IMG/VR virus record: IMGVR_UViG_3300028864_000016
Location: 124,001-188,000 of that record
Source of the DNA: a virus
Length of the DNA stretch: 64,000 nucleotides
Strand: one strand, 5' to 3'
The translations under genes and the position numbers were made by a program. Positions 58,748 through 64,000 of this stretch are shown piece by piece. The notes below the pieces were generated by a model. It saw nothing but the letters and a program-made list of their open reading frames with translations. It was not told the DNA's origin and did no database searches. Within the stretch, counting starts at the first letter, position 1. Each line of letters starts with the position of its first letter.

Positions 58748-59362
58748 TTAATTTTCTTTCAACTTAATTTCTTTTGGCTTCATTATAAATTCTAAATAAT
58801 GTTTCCTACAATATCCTTTAGCATAATATTTTCTGCCACATTCATTAATATTACAATGTTTTATTTTAACATCATTAGAATACAAAGGATCTCCATGATT
58901 ATACCATTTATTATAATGACTTCTACAGTAACCATTACCATAAGATTTTTCATTGCAACTACTTACTTTACAAATTGTTGGATATTTTATTCTTCTTTCA
59001 ATAAGTGTTATCTTCCCATGGTTTAAATACTGATGATAATGTCTTATGCAATATCCTTTAGCTAAAATTATATCATTGCACCCTTCTACTTTACAGATAG
59101 AAATATTGTCATTCCCTAATTCATTCTTTAATTCTAGATTTTTAAATCTTTGTTTATTATAATGATATTTACAAAGGGTTTTAGAGTAAACATTTTTATC
59201 ACAACCATCAATAGAACATCTACTATCTTTAATAATGGGGTTTACTTCTAATTCAGGAGTTAGTCTGCCATGATTCTTTATTTGCAAATAGTGCTTTCTA
59301 CAATATTCCTTTAAACCATATCGTTCTTTATTACAATTATCTGCCTTACATTTTTCTTTCAT
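58748..59362 (-). CDS. protein made of five tandem zinc fingers
   Basis: 204 residues consisting almost only of five repeats of Cx4Cx(8)Cx2H(x6)HG type: for example CKADNCNKERYGLKEYCRKH, CKVEGCNDIILAKGYCIRHY and CKVSSCNEKSYGNGYCRSHY. Most repeats carry GYCxxHY and three end in NHG. Such units also occur as recognition modules of phage homing endonucleases, but no nuclease domain is present here. A stand-alone sequence-specific DNA (or RNA) binder is likely. Confidence 0.82.
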   Translation of the reverse strand: MKEKCKADNCNKERYGLKEYCRKHYLQIKNHGRLTPELEVNPIIKDSRCSIDGCDKNVYSKTLCKYHYNKQRFKNLELKNELGNDNISICKVEGCNDIILAKGYCIRHYHQYLNHGKITLIERRIKYPTICKVSSCNEKSYGNGYCRSHYNKWYNHGDPLYSNDVKIKHCNINECGRKYYAKGYCRKHYLEFIMKPKEIKLKEN

Positions 59363-59486
59363 AATATATTTTCACCTCACAGTAATAGTATTATCTATTA
59401 TTTAAGGTTTATACATTTTCGATTAACATGCAATAAAATATTCCCATAAATTGCAAATTTTAAAAGGTTTTTCAGAAAAGTTAAAA

Positions 59487-59516
59487 GGCTACAACTTAGT
59501 CATAACCTCATTATTG
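59487..59516 (-). repeat. stop-proximal repeat element, copy 9
   Basis: Transcription order CAATAATGAGGTTATGACTA, then AGTTGTAGCC, about 12 bases after the stop of the 97-residue gene. AAGTT/AACTT can pair downstream. Confidence 0.55.
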
Positions 59517-59528
59517 TTTTTCTTATTT

Positions 59529-59822
59529 TTATCTAACTTCTAAAACTTTCCACAAATTTTTAATAAAAGACTCTCCTACATTACCACTTTCATATAAATA
59601 TCTTACTCTATTCCTATATTCTTCTTTTCCTTCATATGGGTTATTTATTATATCCGTAGCATTAGCATAAGCGATAGATTTTCTTCTTTTCCCATGTAAA
59701 TTTAATCCAAGCATATAAGAATCAATTTCTTTTTCAAAGGCTTCATAAGTGATCAAATTTTTTAAATTTTGCTTTAATTGGTCTATAAGTTCTTTATTTT
59801 CTAAATATCTTTCTTTTAACAT
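59529..59822 (-). CDS. hypothetical protein (97 aa)
   Basis: Helical and basic (YLENKELIDQLKQNLKNLIT; later RRKSIAYANATDIINNPYEG). Abuts the upstream gene. Not recognised. Confidence 0.65.
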   Translation of the reverse strand: MLKERYLENKELIDQLKQNLKNLITYEAFEKEIDSYMLGLNLHGKRRKSIAYANATDIINNPYEGKEEYRNRVRYLYESGNVGESFIKNLWKVLEVR

Positions 59823-60686
59823 TTAAAGCCCTCTTTTATATTTCCATTGATTTTTTATTTTTTCTTGTTCATAAGCTTCTCTATTGTCTATTTCTCTCCA
59901 AGTGTCTTCATAATCATTACTACCATAAAAATTACAATCATTATATTCTTTTCTATACCAATCGATAAATGGACACATCACACCTGATTCAATGCAATCT
60001 AGTGAAAGGTCTCTAAAATTAGATACTCTTTTAAAAGCTTGATTGTTAATCATTAATATCCCATCAGTATCTTTTGACATTAAAATTTTATCATTGTCAA
60101 AAACTTTATTTAATTCAGTAATAATTTCTTTGTTATTATAATTATAATCATGTGATTCTTCTTCTAGTTCAGTTTCCACATCTAATATCAATTTAAAAAT
60201 ACCTTTTCCTATATGTTCAAATAATCTCAATCTATTATTGTTACTAAATTTTATTTTTCCACTTTCTAAATCCTCTAAATTGAAATCATCTTGGCATATA
60301 AATTCAATCCATCTATTTTCATTATTACAATGTACGTGTAAATCCTCAATATATTTTGGAGCAGAACACTCTATTATATCTTCAACTAGCCCACCATATT
60401 CATCTATTGATTTTATAAAACTATAAAAAGGAATTATTCTCATTTCTTTTGATGCTATTCGTTTTAATCTTTTATAGACTTCATATAACAATCTTATTTG
60501 ATTTATATAATTTTCAGTTTCTTCTCTTTGGATTTCAACTTCTTTTTTATACATTTTCTCAATAAGCTCATTCTTGTTAAGTTTTTTTATATCTTCTTCA
60601 GTTATATGATTTCTTAACAAATACCTAGTTATATCATAATTATCTTTTAAAATTACTGCTAGTTGTTCAAAATCTTTTATATTCAT
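59823..60686 (-). CDS. hypothetical protein (287 aa)
   Basis: Helical N terminus (KDNYDITRYLLRNHITEEDI), a middle rich in Glu/Arg, and a C-terminal part with NFRDLSLDCIESGVMCPFID and WYRKEYNDCNFYG. No catalytic motif is clear. The SD is GAGGTG. Not recognised. Confidence 0.68.
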   Translation of the reverse strand: MNIKDFEQLAVILKDNYDITRYLLRNHITEEDIKKLNKNELIEKMYKKEVEIQREETENYINQIRLLYEVYKRLKRIASKEMRIIPFYSFIKSIDEYGGLVEDIIECSAPKYIEDLHVHCNNENRWIEFICQDDFNLEDLESGKIKFSNNNRLRLFEHIGKGIFKLILDVETELEEESHDYNYNNKEIITELNKVFDNDKILMSKDTDGILMINNQAFKRVSNFRDLSLDCIESGVMCPFIDWYRKEYNDCNFYGSNDYEDTWREIDNREAYEQEKIKNQWKYKRGL

Positions 60687-60715
60687 CACTTCACCTCATT
60701 AGTTTTTATAATAAA

Positions 60716-60721
60716 ATTATA
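60716..60721 (-). promoter_or_regulatory. extended -10 promoter candidate
   Basis: TATAAT preceded by TGT (TGnTATAAT) on the minus strand, with no clear -35 and no box. It lies just upstream of the 287-residue gene. Confidence 0.45.
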
Positions 60722-60748
60722 ACACATCCTAAATACCATTTCCTTATA

Positions 60749-61153
60749 TTAATTAACATAGACACAATATTTTACGATTTTATTTAATAAATTTTTCATA
60801 TATCCCATATCACATTTTTGTTCAACATGTTCTATATTACCCTCTAAAACCTTATCTCCAACGGTTAACCTAATGTCTCTTCTTTTAATTATTATCATTA
60901 GATTAAGCAATATTTTATATAATTCTTTTTCAGTATATAATATTAATTTTTCTTCTTTATAAGAATATCTACCGACATTAATTCTTTTATCTATAGAAAT
61001 TTCATAATTTTCGTCTATATTCATAACATATGCTATCGCAATACTTTCATCTTCAATTCCTAAGATCAACTTCCCTATTTCTTCTTCTTTAACGATAATG
61101 ACATTATCTTCTGATCCAAACCATTGTTCATAAACTTCTTTATAACTTTTCAC
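60749..61153 (-). CDS. hypothetical protein (134 aa)
   Basis: Beta-rich with hydrophobic strands (DNVIIVKEEEIGKLILGI, ESIAIAYVMNI). Looks like a globular domain of the phage. It shares the GKLILGIEDESIAIAYV style with no named family. Confidence 0.65.
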   Translation of the reverse strand: MKSYKEVYEQWFGSEDNVIIVKEEEIGKLILGIEDESIAIAYVMNIDENYEISIDKRINVGRYSYKEEKLILYTEKELYKILLNLMIIIKRRDIRLTVGDKVLEGNIEHVEQKCDMGYMKNLLNKIVKYCVYVN

Positions 61154-61169
61154 CTATAACACTCCAATC

Positions 61170-61874
61170 TTATAACTTAATAGACTTAGCTCCAGTTTCA
61201 ATATTATATCCTTTATTTTCTAAATAATCATATGCATCACTAATTATTGTTTTAGATGAATTACATTTTAATGTACATATTTCTATATTAGAAAACTTAT
61301 TTCGTAAAGCATTAAAATATTTTATGGTTTCAGTGATATCCTCTTTGGTCATCATTTTTATTATAATACACTTATGAATTCCATTTACTATTTGAATTGA
61401 ATTATTATCAATATCATCCATTGATGTGACATTTAAAATAAATAATTCTGAACTAAATATTTTATCTTCTAATTTTTCTTTTTCTATAATTTCTTCAAAT
61501 AGATTTTTTCTTCTTGGAATAAATATTTCTATATTGCCATTGTCTATTTCTGTAATTCCTGCCAAATCATTTTTATTCATACTTTTTAATTCTGGACGTT
61601 GTTTAATCATTTTATTATAAATGTAATCAGGTAAAGACTCTCGTTTAAATACCTTATATTCATAACCATATTTTTTATCAAAGAAACAAATTGAATATTC
61701 TTGATTATTATCTTTATCAATTAAATAAACTCTATCGGTATTACTGTCTGATGTTTCTATAAGCCATTTATTTGAAATATTTTTTAATTTAAAATTATCT
61801 TTATTTAATAAATATTCTACCCTTTCCTTATGTCTATCAGTAACTATATTATTACTAGAAATATTAATCTCCAT
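61170..61874 (-). CDS. hypothetical protein (234 aa)
   Basis: Start set at MEINISSNNIVT, after GGAAGGG; earlier codons form a hydrophobic leader that is probably not translated. Alpha/beta protein with VYLIDKDNNQEYSICFFDKK and a C-terminal Rossmann-like pattern (IEICTLKCNSSKTIISDAYD). Promoter -10 TATAAT at 61911-61916 (TGG extended). Not recognised. Confidence 0.65.
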   Translation of the reverse strand: MEINISSNNIVTDRHKERVEYLLNKDNFKLKNISNKWLIETSDSNTDRVYLIDKDNNQEYSICFFDKKYGYEYKVFKRESLPDYIYNKMIKQRPELKSMNKNDLAGITEIDNGNIEIFIPRRKNLFEEIIEKEKLEDKIFSSELFILNVTSMDDIDNNSIQIVNGIHKCIIIKMMTKEDITETIKYFNALRNKFSNIEICTLKCNSSKTIISDAYDYLENKGYNIETGAKSIKL

Positions 61875-61975
61875 CACAAATTCACCCTTCCACATTTTTA
61901 TATATTTATTATTATACCAATTAATGTAAATAATATACAATAAGAGCTGATATAAAATCAACTCCTATAAACCAT

Positions 61976-62536
61976 TTATATTGCTTTAGTAACTTTTATA
62001 TCCATGGTCTCTTCAAAGCTTTTTACTAATAGAACTACCATAGATAGTTTCTTTTCTCCATATATTTTATCAATAACCTCTTTAAAATCATTATAAACTA
62101 ATCTATTGTTTTTACCATATCTATCTATTAATAAATCAAATATTCTATTCTTAGCTAATTCTGATAAAGATATTCTTGAAATATTATTATCTCTACAAAA
62201 TATCATAGTCTTATTATAAATCTTTTCTTTGGTTAAATTAGAATCTAAAATAGTTTCATTATTGTTGTTTAATTTATCAATAATATCTAAAAATGTTTTA
62301 TCAATAGGTAGCTGAATATTCTCAAAATCAATAATCATTTTTTCTCTATTTATATCAGTCCATTTAATTATATTTAGGTTATTTAACTTTACCCCATATC
62401 GTGATAATATAAATATTGCTTTATCTTCATTTGTGCAATCTAAGTTGTCTAGCATATTATAAAACTCATTTAAATTCTTGTAATCAACTTTTCTCACTCT
62501 TTCCATTGCTATTTTTTCAATATCTTCTTTATTCAT
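61976..62536 (-). CDS. hypothetical helical protein (186 aa)
   Basis: Start at the ATG after AAAAGGATG. Helical with FILSRYGVKLNNLNIIKWTD, which is loosely like a tyrosine-recombinase segment (LRYGLRLSEILNLKWSDI), but the Arg/His/Tyr catalytic set is not found. It is followed by a short stem (GAGTTGA/TCAGCTC) near 61950. Function unknown. Confidence 0.65.
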   Translation of the reverse strand: MNKEDIEKIAMERVRKVDYKNLNEFYNMLDNLDCTNEDKAIFILSRYGVKLNNLNIIKWTDINREKMIIDFENIQLPIDKTFLDIIDKLNNNNETILDSNLTKEKIYNKTMIFCRDNNISRISLSELAKNRIFDLLIDRYGKNNRLVYNDFKEVIDKIYGEKKLSMVVLLVKSFEETMDIKVTKAI

Positions 62537-62616
62537 TTTAATACACATCCTTTTAATTTATTTCATACTTATCATTTCCATTATTATAGAAATTATTTAT
62601 TTAGTATGTATTTTAT

Positions 62617-63357
62617 TTATAATAAATTATAATATTTTTCCTCTGCTTCCTTTCTAACTCTTATCGCATCTTCTTTATCTAAATATGTGCCTAAATAAAT
62701 AACTTTTTTATTAGCAACAATTTTTGCCATCCATTTTCCATATTTTTTATTTAAATAAACACCTTTGTATCCACTTGTGTTTGTTTTTGGAGTTTTATTA
62801 TGTTTTGAATTTTTTACTTGTGTTGTTATTATAAGATTGTCTTTTCTATAATTAAGACAGTCTCTGTCTCTATGAGCAATTATATACCCTACTGGAACTT
62901 CCATATTTATCAAGAATCTTCTCAAAGAAATGAATTTTCTATCTATAACACAACTTACTTCAGTTTTTCCTGTTTTCTTTATGGATGCGAACCATTTATA
63001 TTGTTTTATCAAATTTACATCGTCTAAATCAATTATTACTCTTGCTGTTTCAATATTATTGCTACAAATTACTATTTCTGCATAGTCATTATATATAATC
63101 ATATCATTAGTACAAGAATTATCCGTCACAGTTCTTCTAGTCGTTCTTTTATCTGATTTCTCTTTTATATATTCAGCATGTTCATTTGTTTCTATTTTAA
63201 ATCCTTCACTTTTTAAATAGGTTAGAATATCATTTATTTTATTTGAATTAGTATATTCTTTTAATTTCTTATAAACCTCTTTATTGTTTAATATATCAGT
63301 CTTACTTATTTTACTTCCTAATTTTCTTACTAAATACCATTTTAATTCCGATTTCAT
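62617..63357 (-). CDS. HNH endonuclease with AP2 domain
   Basis: About 246 residues from the ATG after GAGAGG. A helical N terminus, then an HNH core (VGYIIAHRDRDCLNYRKDNL, ITTQVKNSKHN) and an AP2 DNA-binding domain (SGYKGVYLNKKYGKWMAKIV, YLGTYLDKEDAIRV). This is a common free-standing homing endonuclease of Firmicute phages. Promoter at 63407. Confidence 0.92.
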   Translation of the reverse strand: MKSELKWYLVRKLGSKISKTDILNNKEVYKKLKEYTNSNKINDILTYLKSEGFKIETNEHAEYIKEKSDKRTTRRTVTDNSCTNDMIIYNDYAEIVICSNNIETARVIIDLDDVNLIKQYKWFASIKKTGKTEVSCVIDRKFISLRRFLINMEVPVGYIIAHRDRDCLNYRKDNLIITTQVKNSKHNKTPKTNTSGYKGVYLNKKYGKWMAKIVANKKVIYLGTYLDKEDAIRVRKEAEEKYYNLL

Positions 63358-63406
63358 ATGTATCAACCTCTCTTTATTTTCTTAATTTGTTGAACTCTAT
63401 GATATT

Positions 63407-63435
63407 AGTATAATATTTATCTTTTACTTTGTCAA
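63407..63435 (-). promoter_or_regulatory. consensus sigma-A-type promoter flanked by two boxes
   Basis: TTGACA (63430-63435), 17 bases, TATACT (63407-63412) on the minus strand. Boxes at 63446-63455 and 63382-63391. It drives the AP2/HNH gene. Confidence 0.86.
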
Positions 63436-63456
63436 CATATTTCTATTAATTTATTT

Positions 63457-63489
63457 CAAAAAAAGAAAAGAAGACTAAAATAGCCTTCT
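63457..63489 (-). terminator. strong intrinsic terminator
   Basis: AGAAGGCTA/TAGTCTTCT (one G-U) followed by TTTCTTTTTTT on the minus strand. It ends the 63494-63964 transcript just before the AP2/HNH promoter. Confidence 0.88.
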
Positions 63490-63493
63490 CACA

Positions 63494-63964
63494 TTATATT
63501 GCTAACCTTCTGTGTTTATCATCTTGTAATTCTTTCATTAAGTCTATGTCTAGTTCATTAAAAGGTATTGATTTTACTAATTTACAAGTATAATATGTTC
63601 CATAATCACCATAAGTAATTGCTATATCTTTACTATATCTACTTTTATTTGGCTTTGTTTGAAATCCTTCATATATTTCTAACTTATTAGTATCTAAGTT
63701 AATTACATAACCCCATTCACAGTATAAAGAATCATGGATAAATTCTTTCCCCTCAATCATATATCTTAAATCATTTTTATATAAATCTAGTTTTCCTTGA
63801 GATTTTCTTAACAAACAGTACCAGTCACAAATACTCTTTTCTCCAATATCACCATTATAATATTTTTGACATTCTTTTATTTGCTCTAAAGTTGGTGTGC
63901 TTTCTTCATCTACCATTATCATTTTATTAAAAATATTATTTATTTCATCTATTGTGGTAGACAT
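63494..63964 (-). CDS. hypothetical protein (156 aa)
   Basis: Mixed alpha/beta (TIDEINNIFNKMIMVDEEST, later CEWGYVINLDTNKLEIYEGF and IAITYGDYGTYYTCKLV). The latter is the style of a small phage domain with no name. SD AGGAGAG at the window edge. Not recognised. Confidence 0.67.
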   Translation of the reverse strand: MSTTIDEINNIFNKMIMVDEESTPTLEQIKECQKYYNGDIGEKSICDWYCLLRKSQGKLDLYKNDLRYMIEGKEFIHDSLYCEWGYVINLDTNKLEIYEGFQTKPNKSRYSKDIAITYGDYGTYYTCKLVKSIPFNELDIDLMKELQDDKHRRLAI

Positions 63965-64000
63965 TATAAATTTAATAATAGTCTCTCCTAATTCTCTAGG

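Noticed and set aside
61976-62536. Tyrosine recombinase/integrase.
   Set aside because: Only one loosely similar segment; no Arg-His-Arg-Tyr set is found in place.
1-64000. CRISPR array or tRNA genes.
   Set aside because: The recurring 10-base boxes are dispersed without regular spacers, and no cloverleaf-like segment with an acceptor stem and anticodon loop was noticed; a tRNA scan would be needed to be sure.
1-64000. Ordinary chromosomal region with a prophage remnant.
   Set aside because: No host housekeeping gene occurs in 64 kb; gene size, strand bias and content are viral throughout. An extrachromosomal phage-plasmid is still possible.

Overview
This is a very AT-rich window in which almost every gene lies on the minus strand. 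About 125 mostly short genes are packed tightly, with stop/start overlaps and strong Shine-Dalgarno sites of the AAAGGAG type, and many are 45-150 codons long. It carries a complete set of virus-type replication and nucleotide genes, free-standing homing endonucleases, orphan DNA methyltransferases and a phage sigma factor. It has no ribosomal, tRNA or housekeeping genes. The best reading is the early/middle (non-structural) part of a large phage, or a phage-plasmid, of an anaerobic low-GC Firmicute, most likely Clostridium. The anaerobic ribonucleotide reductase, the SD strength and sigma-A-like promoters support this. No capsid, tail, terminase or lysis gene was recognised, so the structural part must lie elsewhere. 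The species is an inference and was not read from a marker gene.

Layout, left to right. Bases 1-5 kb: dUTPase, a formate/nitrite (FNT) channel, NrdG and NrdD, forming a nucleotide-supply cluster in which the channel gene overlaps nrdG. 5-11 kb: a VSR/NUMOD1-type homing endonuclease, a secreted 3D-domain protein, a soluble methyl-accepting chemotaxis signalling protein, small zinc ribbons and a sigma-70 family factor behind its own promoter. 11-18 kb: small genes of mostly unknown function, including a HAD hydrolase and a YopX protein. 18-30 kb: the replication block, in transcription order (right to left) SSB-like protein, RecA/Sak4-like ATPase, zinc-finger protein, DnaB helicase, zinc-less DnaG-like primase, RecJ-like DHH exonuclease, DNA polymerase III alpha, HNH/NUMOD1 homing endonuclease, ERCC4 nuclease. 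31 kb: a 425-base gene-free stretch with two promoters and strong RNA stems. 31-36 kb: a lipoprotein, a membrane protein with a LemA-like partner, and a C5-cytosine methyltransferase with extra recognition modules in front. 36-46 kb: many small unknown genes, one carrying a 2-base frameshift. 46-48.4 kb: a DUF262 protein and an intact TnpB element with a divergent ribbon-helix-helix gene, the only plus-strand gene. 49-53 kb: two more DNA methyltransferases and an HNH endonuclease. 53-64 kb: small genes including a guanylate-kinase-like protein, a PD-(D/E)XK protein, a five-finger zinc protein and an AP2/HNH endonuclease.

Two repeated intergenic signals run through the window. The first is a 10-base box (TTAATTTRTT on the plus strand, AAYAAATTAA in the direction of transcription). 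It occurs dozens of times, nearly always in the same orientation. At least seven sigma-A-type promoters (TTGACA, 17 bases, TATAAT) have it just upstream of the -35, again just downstream of the -10, or both. The second is a roughly 35-base element placed directly after stop codons (about nine copies). Together they look like a shared expression system: host RNA polymerase reads many small operons under one common regulator or RNA element.

Functionally, the window would make dNTPs under anaerobic conditions (NrdDG, dUTPase, perhaps with formate brought in by the channel). It would also replicate DNA with a largely phage-encoded replisome, modify its DNA with three methyltransferases, and alter the host (sigma factor, chemotaxis protein, DUF262, membrane and secreted proteins).
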